In this document: piece by piece, positions 53,350-62,400 of the stretch
How the letters are laid out: every line of letters starts with the position of its first letter
How positions within the stretch are numbered: position 1 is the first letter of the stretch
Assembly: GCA_964428015.1 (NCBI GenBank)
Contig: CAYRWR010000001.1
Coordinates: 124,001 to 188,000 of the forward strand
Reading direction: 5' to 3'
DNA: 64,000 nt
Source of the DNA: CAYRWR01 sp964428015
Lineage (GTDB): Bacteria; Spirochaetota; Brevinematia; Brevinematales; CAYRWR01
Position numbers and translations under genes: made by a program
Notes under the pieces: generated by a model
Seen by the model: only the letters and a program-made list of their open reading frames with translations
The model's database searches: none
What the model was told of the DNA's origin: nothing

Positions 53350-54218
53350 TGTATTCCTCCCTGTGATTTTTCTATTTCTATCAAATACATAAAAATCTCC
53401 TTCAGATTCAGTCTATATCTTTTCCCGGTTATACCGGAGTCAAATTCTTTATCATTTATAAAAAGGTATGTCATACCATTAGTTTCCGTTCGGTAAAAAC
53501 AAACTCCGGGGATGGCTTTTAATGACTCATTATCCTGGGGAGAGTCCACTATGATCTCCGAATAAGATTCTTTTAAACTATCTATACTACCCTGGAATAA
53601 TATATTGCCGTTATTCAGGATCAGAACCTGGTCAGCTACCCTTTCTACTTCTTCCAGAATATGGGAAGAATATATTATAGTACGCCCTTCCCAGGATATT
53701 TTTTTCAATTCTTCTATTACAATATTGCGGGCATAGGGATCCAGGCCTGATAGCGGCTCATCTAGCACCAAAAGATCCGCCTGACTGCAAAGCGCCATTA
53801 CAGCATACAAAGCGGTTTTTTGTCCCAGAGACAATTCACTCACCCGCAATGCCAGTTTGTTAGTCAACTCCAGTTTTTGCAACAGTTCACGATATCTGAT
53901 TCTGGAATCAGGTGAAATCCGGTCACTGTTTTCATAAAAGCTGATCATATCTCTGACCAGAATATCGGCAGGTAGTGACTTATCCTCAGGGATAAAAAAT
54001 AAGCTCTGTGCGGAATCTTTTTTATCAGGTAGAAAATCGATCTCTCCTCTATAATTGAGATGTCCCACAATTGATTTTAGGGTGGTTGATTTTCCGGCAC
54101 CGTTTAAACCTATTAAAGCTGTTATTGTCCCGGGTTCAAGTTCAAAATTTATATTTTCAACCCCGTTCTTTTTGCCATAAGCCTTGGTGAGGTCATTGAC
54201 CTTTAGCAATTTATTCAT
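53346..54218 (-). CDS. ABC transporter ATPase, YtrB/ABC-2 type
   Basis: The 290-residue ATPase has Walker A IGLNGAGKST, signature VSELSLGQKTALY (a variant lacking the usual SGG), Walker B LLVLDEPLSGLDP and the switch histidine in IIYSSHILEEVE. A C-terminal extension (about residues 215-290) follows, as in drug/bacitracin-type ABC-2 ATPases. It overlaps the GntR gene by four bases, the arrangement of ytrA-ytrB. Its membrane partner is not adjacent; the only ABC-2 permease in the operon is the last gene (46271-47041). Confidence 0.9.
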   Translation of the reverse strand: MNKLLKVNDLTKAYGKKNGVENINFELEPGTITALIGLNGAGKSTTLKSIVGHLNYRGEIDFLPDKKDSAQSLFFIPEDKSLPADILVRDMISFYENSDRISPDSRIRYRELLQKLELTNKLALRVSELSLGQKTALYAVMALCSQADLLVLDEPLSGLDPYARNIVIEELKKISWEGRTIIYSSHILEEVERVADQVLILNNGNILFQGSIDSLKESYSEIIVDSPQDNESLKAIPGVCFYRTETNGMTYLFINDKEFDSGITGKRYRLNLKEIFMYLIEIEKSQGGIQ

Positions 54219-54592
54219 TTTGTTTCCCTGGTGTAAATATCCCGAATCGTATCCTGCACCGAATGCTCAAGCTCCTTTTTATCCACTTGTTTTACCTTGG
54301 CCTCAACCACCAGTCTTTTCATCTCATTCTTGATATCCTGCCATTCTTCTTTGTGGGTCTGGCGGATATAAAAACCCATGCCCTGTCGGGAGTACACTAC
54401 CCCTTCACTGATCAATTCCCGGTAAGCCCGGGCCACAGTGTTGGGATTCACTTTTATCTGAGCGGCCAACTGCCTGACCGAAGGCAGCTCCTGATCCGGT
54501 AATAATCTACCGGATGCCAGGTCTTCTTTGACCGCATCTATGATCTGGCGATATACTGCCAGACCGGAGAGATAATCAATTTTTAATATCAT
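54215..54592 (-). CDS. GntR-family regulator, YtrA subfamily
   Basis: The 125-residue protein has a GntR winged helix (about residues 10-75: GLAVYRQIIDAVKEDLASG, ELPSVRQLAAQIKVNPNTVARAYREL and the wing GVVYSRQGMGFYI). Only a short C-terminal helical tail follows, which defines the YtrA subfamily. These regulators usually repress their own ABC-transporter operon and respond to cell-envelope stress. It is the first gene of the eight-gene operon. The promoter just upstream overlaps a dyad, a likely autoregulatory site. Confidence 0.92.
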   Translation of the reverse strand: MILKIDYLSGLAVYRQIIDAVKEDLASGRLLPDQELPSVRQLAAQIKVNPNTVARAYRELISEGVVYSRQGMGFYIRQTHKEEWQDIKNEMKRLVVEAKVKQVDKKELEHSVQDTIRDIYTRETK

Positions 54593-54607
54593 AAGCCTCT
54601 TACCTAT

Positions 54608-54630
54608 CTGTACTATCTATATTAATACAG
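54608..54630 (-). promoter_or_regulatory. Dyad over the GntR operon -10 box, possible operator
   Basis: CTGTACTATCT and ATTAATACAG form an imperfect inverted repeat (seven of ten positions match) centred on the -10 box. Position suits an autorepressor; the YtrA binding site itself is not verified. Confidence 0.4.
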
Positions 54631-54647
54631 TTAGCAGACAGAGTCAA
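54619..54647 (-). promoter_or_regulatory. Promoter for the eight-gene envelope operon
   Basis: Minus-strand TTGACT (54647-54642), 17 bp, TAATAT (54624-54619). The -35 box overlaps the stop codon of pcm. An AGAGG ribosome site precedes ATG 54592. Confidence 0.7.
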
Positions 54648-55294
54648 GTTTTTTTACTGGTTTTTTCAATTCCTGACCTGAAAGGCACGAATCTCACATA
54701 ACACAGAAGTCTGGGTTTAATTTCTTTTTTTTCCGACTTCTGATACAGCATTAATGTCTGAGAAGAATTTTCTTCCAAAGGTAGAACCATCCTGCCCTTT
54801 GATGCCAATTGATTCCATAAATATTCCGGGAATTCTTTTACTGCACACGTCAACATGATGGAGTCAAATATTATGGGTTCAGGCCAACCTGTACCGCCGT
54901 CATCCCATCTCAGATGGATATCTGAATACCCGCTATCAGCCAGATTCTTCTCAGCTAATTCATACAAGCTCTCTACTCTCTCGATAGAATAGACCTCCGC
55001 ACCCATTTCTGTTAATACCGCGGTCTGGTATCCGCAACCGGTCCCGATCTCCAGTACCTTATGCCCCGGTTTGATTTCCAGGGATTGAGTCATCAGAGCG
55101 ACTATATAGGGTTGTGAGATTGTCTGTCCAAAACCAATAGGCAAAGGGCGGTCTTCATAGGCTGACAGACGTTGATCTTCAGGCACAAAAATATGGCGCG
55201 GGGCCCTTTGCATTGCCAGTATTACTCCGGGGTCTTTAATACCCCTGGCAATGATCTGGCTTTCTACCATTTCTGCCCTTTCCCTTTCCATCAT
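54644..55294 (-). CDS. pcm: Protein-L-isoaspartate O-methyltransferase
   Basis: Cytoplasmic repair enzyme that methylates isoaspartyl residues using S-adenosylmethionine. The 216-residue protein has the family motifs PRHIFVPEDQRLSAYEDRPL, GFGQTISQPYIVALM and the SAM loop VLEIGTGCGYQTAVL. Start: ATG 55294 has an AGGGG ribosome site; a longer frame to 55321 has none. It is the gene just upstream of the GntR operon on the same strand, but a separate promoter overlaps its stop, so the two are probably independent. Confidence 0.94.
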   Translation of the reverse strand: MMERERAEMVESQIIARGIKDPGVILAMQRAPRHIFVPEDQRLSAYEDRPLPIGFGQTISQPYIVALMTQSLEIKPGHKVLEIGTGCGYQTAVLTEMGAEVYSIERVESLYELAEKNLADSGYSDIHLRWDDGGTGWPEPIIFDSIMLTCAVKEFPEYLWNQLASKGRMVLPLEENSSQTLMLYQKSEKKEIKPRLLCYVRFVPFRSGIEKTSKKT

Positions 55295-55429
55295 ACCTGA
55301 TCCCCTACTATATAACACCATTACCGGAAATAAAAGTCACTATATCTTTATTTAGACGAAAAAACCAAAGAAATATTGCATTTCTTGAAAAATATGACAC
55401 TTGTACTTTCTGTATTCAAAAAAACAGTA

Positions 55430-55435
55430 TATAAT
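55430..55435 (+). promoter_or_regulatory. -10 box of the lipoprotein amylase gene
   Basis: A perfect TATAAT lies 31 bases before the ATG; no good -35 box sits at 16-18 bp, so an activator may be needed. Inference. Confidence 0.35.
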
Positions 55436-55466
55436 AGTTTCAAAATCAAAATATTTGGAGGTTATA

Positions 55467-57374
55467 ATGAAGAAAAGTCTATCTGTGCTGCTATTGCTGA
55501 CTGCTCTCTCAACCGGCTGTGTACAGGGCGGAAGTAAACCTGAACAAAAAGAAGAAAAAAAAGTTCCAAAAAACCCCAACACAGTACTGCAGGAAGAGAA
55601 CAATAAATTGGTTATTTACCAGATGATGACCCGATTATTCGGCAACAAGGTCCAGAAAAACAAGTTCTGGGGCACCAGTGCTGAAAACGGCGTGGGTAAA
55701 TTTAATGACATTAATGATGTGGCTCTCAAAGGTCTCAAAGACCTGGGAATTACTTATATCTGGTATACAGGTGTGCTGGAACATGCTATCATGGCGGATA
55801 ATACCAAATATGGCATCCCCCTGGATGACGCAGATGTGATTAAAGGAAGAGCAGGCTCTCCTTATGCCATCAAGGACTACTATGATGTAAACCCGGACCT
55901 GGCAGTGGATGTAAAAAACCGTAAAAAGGAATTTAAAGACCTGATTGACAGGACTCATGCTCAGGGGTTAAAAGTACTCATTGACTTTGTCCCCAATCAT
56001 GTGGCACGTAAATATAAATCTGATGCCAAACCCAAGGGTGTAAAAGACCTGGGTGAAGGCGATGACACCAGCAAAGCATTCTCCCCGAAGAATAACTACT
56101 ATTACTTACCGGGTACTTCCTTTAAGGTTCCGGACAATTATGACCCTCTGGGCCCTGATGAAAAATTTACTACCGAAGATGGTAAATTTGATGAAACCCC
56201 GGCAAAAGTCACTGGTAATGATCAGTTTACAGCTTCTCCTAATAAAGACACCTGGTTTGAAACCGTAAAACTCAATTATGGTGTAGATATTCAAAATGGA
56301 AGAAAGACTTATTTTGATCCCATTCCTGACACATGGGTGAAAATGAAAGACATCCTGGTTTATTGGGCTCAATTTGGGGTGGATGGTTTCCGTTGTGATA
56401 TGGCAGAAATGGTGCCTGTGGAATTCTGGGGCTGGGCTATTCCACAAGTGAAAAAAATCAATCCCAATATTAAATTCATAGCTGAAATCTATAATCCTGG
56501 GGTGTATGAACGCTATGTCAAAGAAGGTAAATTTGATTATCTCTATGACAAGGTAGGATTGTATGACGCGGTAAAACCTTTGATCAAATACAATAATACC
56601 AGCGGAAATACCAAAGGTATTTATTGGGCCTGGAATAAAGTGAAAAATTTCCCGGGGAATATGCTGACTTTCCTGGAAAATCATGATGAACAACGTGTGG
56701 CCAGCAAAGGATTCTCCAGAGACCCCTGGAATGCAGTACCAGGTATGGTCATCAGCGCTACTCTGTACCCTGGCCCTACTATGATTTATTTCGGACAGGA
56801 AGTGGGTGAACCTGGAGAAGGAAAAGAAGGCTTCCAGGGTAATGACGGCCGCACCACAATTTTCGACTATTGGGGTGTTCCAGAACATCAGAAATGGATG
56901 AACAATGGAAAATTTGACGGAGGCAATCTGTCAGAGGATCAGAAAAAACTGCGGGCAGCATACAGCAAATTATTCCACCTGGTCACTGAAAATAAAGCCT
57001 TTAATCAGGGTAATATTTTTGACCTGAATTATCTCAATGGTAAATTGACTGAATCTTTTGATACTAAGACCATGTATGCCTACATACGATACTCAGGAAC
57101 CCAGGCCTATCTCATCGTCGCTAATTTCCAGAGGGAAGACAAAGAGACCGGCTACAAAGGTTCAAAGACATTTATCAAGATCCCTCAGGAAGCCTGGGAT
57201 GCAATGGGGCTGCCGGCTCAGGGCAAATATATGCTGCAGGATGTCTGGATGACGGATACTTCTATAGAATTTGACGCCAGCAAGGCACTGGACATCATGA
57301 ATGATAAAGGTGGTATACCTGTGTCATTAGCTCCCTATAGTATTTACATCTTCCAGTTGACACCTGTAAAATAG
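55467..57374 (+). CDS. Exported lipoprotein alpha-amylase, GH13
   Basis: The 635-residue enzyme is lipid-anchored (lipobox LSTGC, Cys18) and followed by a lysine- and glutamate-rich linker to about residue 40. The GH13 catalytic residues are Asp311 (DGFRCDMAEMVP), Glu340 (KFIAEIYNP) and Asp407 (FLENHDEQR); the conserved DFVPNHVARKY region is also present. A C-terminal beta domain ends the protein. It probably degrades starch or related glucans outside the inner membrane, complementing the cytoplasmic amylase at 4993. ATG 55467 is chosen for TTGGAGG four bases upstream and because the signal peptide begins there; an earlier ATG at 55401 is not used. Confidence 0.94.
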   Translation: MKKSLSVLLLLTALSTGCVQGGSKPEQKEEKKVPKNPNTVLQEENNKLVIYQMMTRLFGNKVQKNKFWGTSAENGVGKFNDINDVALKGLKDLGITYIWYTGVLEHAIMADNTKYGIPLDDADVIKGRAGSPYAIKDYYDVNPDLAVDVKNRKKEFKDLIDRTHAQGLKVLIDFVPNHVARKYKSDAKPKGVKDLGEGDDTSKAFSPKNNYYYLPGTSFKVPDNYDPLGPDEKFTTEDGKFDETPAKVTGNDQFTASPNKDTWFETVKLNYGVDIQNGRKTYFDPIPDTWVKMKDILVYWAQFGVDGFRCDMAEMVPVEFWGWAIPQVKKINPNIKFIAEIYNPGVYERYVKEGKFDYLYDKVGLYDAVKPLIKYNNTSGNTKGIYWAWNKVKNFPGNMLTFLENHDEQRVASKGFSRDPWNAVPGMVISATLYPGPTMIYFGQEVGEPGEGKEGFQGNDGRTTIFDYWGVPEHQKWMNNGKFDGGNLSEDQKKLRAAYSKLFHLVTENKAFNQGNIFDLNYLNGKLTESFDTKTMYAYIRYSGTQAYLIVANFQREDKETGYKGSKTFIKIPQEAWDAMGLPAQGKYMLQDVWMTDTSIEFDASKALDIMNDKGGIPVSLAPYSIYIFQLTPVK

Positions 57375-57392
57375 AATATTCTTATTTAGATA

Positions 57393-57430
57393 AAAGAGGG
57401 TTGTTTTATAAGGCAACCCTCTTTATTTTT
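57393..57430. terminator. Bidirectional terminator
   Basis: AAAGAGGGTTG (57393-57403) pairs with CAACCCTCTTT (57414-57424) over a 10-base loop, with T-rich sequence on both outer sides. It separates the amylase gene from the converging 57429 gene. Confidence 0.88.
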
Positions 57431-59240
57431 AAAAAGGAAAGTTATTGAGATTTGATTCTATTTTTTCAAAAGTAATAACATCAGCAATTCTTTTAATAAT
57501 TTTTTTTAATTCTTCAAATTCCAGCGAAACATGACTCTTCCTGTTCAACAAACGGAACATATTCTGATTTTCCAGCAATATTCCAAACATCAGAGAGAGA
57601 TTAACTATATATTCAATTCCATCCCTGGTGGTCTTGTGTCCAAGCAGGTTGTCTGACAAAATTTCTTCTTTCCAGAATGGAATTATAGAGTTCTGAAGCA
57701 TTACACGAGAGGGTTCAAGGGGCTGGAAAACAGCGTTGGGATTGATGGAATCAGGATGATTATAATGTATTAAAATCTCAGAGACCTTTTTCCCGATTTC
57801 AAAAAAGATTTCCCCTATTTCTTCGATTATTTGGACCAGGTTCATTTCAGCGGTAGAAGCCCCTTTTCCTTTGGAGTTTTTCTTAAGGTTTAGAAACCGG
57901 GTTAAACTGATCTGGGGACAGTTAAATAATTCTTTGTAAAATTTTTCCAGAAAAGAACGCAAACGTGCCACTTCATAATTGATAAATTCCGGAGAAAACA
58001 CCTTTATTAATCCATATTTTTCAAATTTTACTGCGTGAGTTAAAAATGGTTCAAAATTTTCCAGGAAACCGCTGACAAACCTGGGTATCATCACCTCTAA
58101 TTTTGATAGGTCTTGAGAAAAATGATATTTCTCTTTATCCGACAAAGCGGTATAAAAAGCGGAAAGTATTCTAAAATCATAGCCGTCTTCTCTGTCTTCC
58201 TGAATGAACTGTACCAGAAAGTGATGAACTTTTTCAATTTCATACTTTTCGCGGGCATGACGTTCCAGTAATTCCGTTTTCTCTTTTAAAAACTGATCAA
58301 TCTGAGCCCGGGTTTTTTCGTTGCAATCAAACTGAAATGTATTTATTACTGGTTCTGTATTGGTATTAAGAATATCCTGAATAGTCAGATACTTACGAAA
58401 CTTGACCATATTACTGGCCAGCAACATATAATATAAGGATGGTTGCTGTTCTTCCGGGAGTAAAATACGTCTTACTATCTTTTCAAATTTTTCGGCTTGA
58501 TCTTTTTCATAGTTTGATTTGTCAATCAGTTCTGAAATACTGTTGATAATGATTTCAGGGTATCCACTCTCCCTATAACATACTAAAAACATACGTTCCA
58601 CAGAAAGCAGGCTGTCTAAAAGATGTGGAGAATTAAAATCGAGGTTGTTAAATCGAATGTTTGCCAGAACTATGCATAGATTTTGAAATTGAACAATAAG
58701 ATTATATTGTTCTTTTTCCAATATCTGCCAGGCAGAAGATAATAATTTTTCCAGGTGAGGGAATATTTCAGAGGCATCTTTTTGAATCAATAAAAACAAT
58801 CTATGCTTTAATTCTGCGTCTACTCTTATCCTGGGAGGAAAATAGCGCGCTACAATAGTTCTGGTTTCCCTGGCAAATTGCTTAATTTTTCTAAATTCGG
58901 AAAACACAAAAAGCAAATAAGGTAAACGGAAAATTCTTTTTTTTATTTTTTCAGTATTTTTTTTGGCTGATTTTTCTGTTATGATATGATTCTTTATGAA
59001 TAATTCTCTTATTTTATCTTTATCCAAAGGCTTCTCTGTCTGTTCATGGTTAGATCTTTCCTGAAGCCTTTTATCCAGTTCTTCAATCTTTTGTATTTTA
59101 TCAGTGATATTAATTTCACTATTCAGGATCTTTTCGACCAGAATATTATTTTCTTCGTCCCTTTTTCTTTTTAATAAATATCCAAGTCTGATGTATTCAT
59201 CACCCTGTGCAGGCTGATTATCCATATTCTGATGATCCAT
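57429..59240 (-). CDS. Large helical cytoplasmic protein of unknown function
   Basis: The 603-residue product has no signal peptide or membrane helix. It is strongly alpha-helical and charged, with a coiled-coil-like N-terminus (about residues 25-75: KIQKIEELDKRLQERSN). A basic segment follows (TEKIKKRIFRLPYLLFVFSEF, about 95-115). It resembles the long helical proteins grouped as DUF5312, which I know mainly from spirochaetes, but this is from memory of the pattern and is not firm. No catalytic motif is seen. Its composition is richer in Lys, Ile, Asn and Phe than most neighbours. Monocistronic, bounded by terminators. Confidence 0.7.
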   Translation of the reverse strand: MDHQNMDNQPAQGDEYIRLGYLLKRKRDEENNILVEKILNSEINITDKIQKIEELDKRLQERSNHEQTEKPLDKDKIRELFIKNHIITEKSAKKNTEKIKKRIFRLPYLLFVFSEFRKIKQFARETRTIVARYFPPRIRVDAELKHRLFLLIQKDASEIFPHLEKLLSSAWQILEKEQYNLIVQFQNLCIVLANIRFNNLDFNSPHLLDSLLSVERMFLVCYRESGYPEIIINSISELIDKSNYEKDQAEKFEKIVRRILLPEEQQPSLYYMLLASNMVKFRKYLTIQDILNTNTEPVINTFQFDCNEKTRAQIDQFLKEKTELLERHAREKYEIEKVHHFLVQFIQEDREDGYDFRILSAFYTALSDKEKYHFSQDLSKLEVMIPRFVSGFLENFEPFLTHAVKFEKYGLIKVFSPEFINYEVARLRSFLEKFYKELFNCPQISLTRFLNLKKNSKGKGASTAEMNLVQIIEEIGEIFFEIGKKVSEILIHYNHPDSINPNAVFQPLEPSRVMLQNSIIPFWKEEILSDNLLGHKTTRDGIEYIVNLSLMFGILLENQNMFRLLNRKSHVSLEFEELKKIIKRIADVITFEKIESNLNNFPF

Positions 59241-59400
59241 CCCTGAATTCCCCGATTAAATATTGTTTCCGGCACTGTCCTGAATTTATTCAGCAAACAA
59301 CTTGGAGTTATTAAATTTCAAAAGTAACCATCACCAATATTTACCCATTGAAATCTTCATTAACGACTTATACCCTCTATGGTAAAATAAAATAAAGATA

Positions 59401-59438
59401 AAATCAATAAAAAATACGGGGTATTTCTACCCCGTATT
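59401..59438 (-). terminator. Terminator of the beta-helix lipoprotein gene
   Basis: Minus-strand stem AATACGGGG/CCCCGTATT (59438-59430 with 59421-59413) followed by TTTTATTGATTT. Nine perfect pairs. Confidence 0.88.
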
Positions 59439-59442
59439 GCTG

Positions 59443-62400
59443 TTATTGTACGATATTTCCGCCAAACATGGAGGCATCATGTTGATTAGTACTGACATTT
59501 AACAGTGACACCTGTGTGATATCAATATAGGAAGCAACTGGTAATAGATCATAATACAGTTTCCAAAGTTTATTGGTGAGAAATATGTTGTTTTGTATAG
59601 AATGACCTTTCAGGTCGCTGGACGGTTCATATATGGCAATATCACTGGCTGGAATTTTTCCGCCTATAGTATTATTATTGATATTAATATTTGACAATGT
59701 AGCGGACATGGGACCAAAGTGGATAATGGAACCCAAAGTAGAAGCTGTATTATTAGTAATCAGACTATTCTGGATATTGATTGCATCTACCTGTTCCAGA
59801 TAAATCGCTCCAGCCTGATTATTAGCAGTATTATTAATTATTCTACTGCTGATATTTACATTACTGGCCGATATCATTGCAATACCCCCGCCTAACTGTA
59901 AAGCAAAATTCTGCTTAAGCATAGCACTTACATCTATCCAATAGGAGCTATCAATTAACATTCCACCTCCGTCCCCATTGGCGGTATTACTGGATATGGT
60001 ATTTGTGATCAGTAAATTGTATGAGGAAGAAGCAATACATATCCCTCCACCATCTCCATTAAAAGAAGTGTTTTTATTTATCAAAGCACCAATGGTCAGA
60101 TTTGTTGAAGCAGAAATATACACTCCGCCTCCATCATTCGTGGAAATATTTGTTGTTATCGAACCCTGGATAGTTGATTGAAATAAACCTGAAGTAAAAA
60201 TACCTCCACCCCAGTTTTTAGCAGTATTTGCTTTGATTGTTGAATTCTGCAAAATATTTAAGCTGTCTATAAAAGCAATTCCCCCACCCCAATTGGCCCG
60301 GTTGTCATGTATGGAAGAAAAAACGGATATGGAATCAGAATTCGTAATTAAAATTCCTCCACCATTTCCGCTTATTCCTAATCCTGTGGCCTGGTTAAAA
60401 TAAATCTGACTGGAACTGGATAAAAGAGAATTTAGCCCGTTTTTAATAACTACTCCGCCGCCCTGTGGTGCCTGATTGCTGTATATCTGAGCGTTGATCC
60501 TATGCCCGCTCCCTCCCTCTAATACCAATGCTCCGCCTTGCTGGAAAGCAGTATTTAGTCTGCAGGTTCCATTAAAAATACCGGTTGTGCCACCTAAATT
60601 GTAAACAGCGCCACCCTGGTCTCCCAGGTTATTTTTTAAAATGGCATTCATTTGATGATTGTTCCCGCCATTCAAGTATACTCCACCGCCTTTGCCCAGA
60701 CCGCTGTTGGTCGCGACATTCCAGCCTAGGGTAGAGAGTGAAGAAATATTTATGGTACTTCCGCCCATGATGTAAACTCCGCCTCCCTGGTATGCCTGGT
60801 TGGATGAAATGATAGACTCAATGACAGCAGTAGACAGAGTATCCAGATATAAGCCTCCACCCTGTGAAGCGGTATTTCTGTAAATCTGACCTTTTACTGT
60901 ATTATTATTACCTTTTAAATATATACCCCCACCATACAGGGTAGCACCGTTGTTGTTAAGCTGAATCCGGAAAATATTCTGATCTCCCTGGACATATATA
61001 CCGCCGCCCTTTTCAGCAGAATTATTCTGAGCAATGATATCAATTCTCATGTTGTCGGCGTTGTAAGCGAATATTCCTCCACCCATACTACCTGTACCGG
61101 TTGCTGTATTCCCGTTTAATACCAGGTTTGTCAACAGGATTCCATTGACATTACTCATGATAATACCAGCACCAAACCTGTCTCCGGCATTAAACGCGGT
61201 ACCGCCCATGATCATGAGATGATCTAACCGGATATTACCCGCATTTTTGATACTGATCACATGGGATAATGTGGAGGCTCCATCTAATATGCTTATGCCG
61301 GTTTGCAGACCGGTTCCTGCATTAACACCACCCATGATATTAACATTATTACCGGTGATATTTACACCTTTGTCAGGAAGATTATTCAACCCATTACCCA
61401 GGCTATAGTTACCTTCCATGAGTACCACATTTGTGACACCAATACTCTGCGCCCATTGTACAGCCAGCTGGATATTCTGCATAGGCTGGTGAAAAAAGCC
61501 GCCATTGATATCAGACCCAGAGGGGGAAGCACATACAAAAGGATAGACTTTGATAATGTTTGTCTGTGTAGTTTTATTAAAAGCACCATCAAAAAGCGTT
61601 ATAATATTAGTCACAACAGCACCAGTAGGCAGATTTTCAGAAACACCAGCCTGATAAAAATTATGAGGCATATTAACAAATTGATTAGTGCGGGTGTAAT
61701 TGGTTATACCCCCTATCGCCACTTTCTGAATATATGCTCCCAAGCCGCTGCCGCTATCCTGTAAATCCATAATATAGTTAAAGGAGGCACTATTTCTTAT
61801 TATGGAGCCGTTCACCGGAGACAACTGGTTAAAGTCAGGAGGAATGGTGTCCACGAAAAAGTGCCTGGTGTAGTAGTTTATTTTACCTGCAGAAGAGACT
61901 GCTTTTATGGTAACAGTATTATCCTGATTAGCTACAAGTACAGTAATATTATTTGTCCATACAGTATTGGAAGAGTTATTGAAAAATGACACAGGATTAT
62001 AGCTTCCTCCATTTACTGAAATCGAGATATTAGTGATTTGATATGCATTCCCCACTATAGCTTGTCCATAAACTGAGAAAGAGTTTACATTGGTAAAATA
62101 CCAGGGATTATATATCATGATAGAAGGTATCTTGTCATCAACATAGACCGTGATACTGGTCAATAAAGAATCGTTCCCGGCCATGTCCCTGGCCTGTGCG
62201 AATAACTGGTGAGGTCCATTGGTCAAGCCTGGATACCAGCCGGAGGCAAAAGGTCCATTATTGGTATAATATATCCCGGAATCTAACCGGCATATAGTAC
62301 CAATGATAGGTGACAAGCTATCCTGGGCACTGATTTCCACATTGAGATCACGGGGAACCGCCTGATTATTGGTGGGGGTAGTAAAAGTCAAAATCGGAGC

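Noticed and set aside
55352..55958. Antisense frames around the start of the lipoprotein amylase
   Set aside because: They overlap the promoter, signal peptide and N-terminal GH13 coding region and resemble nothing.
59978..61764. Repeat-rich region as a possible CRISPR array
   Set aside because: The periodic CCTCC/GCC-rich sequence is the codon signature of the GGG turns in the beta-helix lipoprotein, with irregular spacing and no identical direct repeats.
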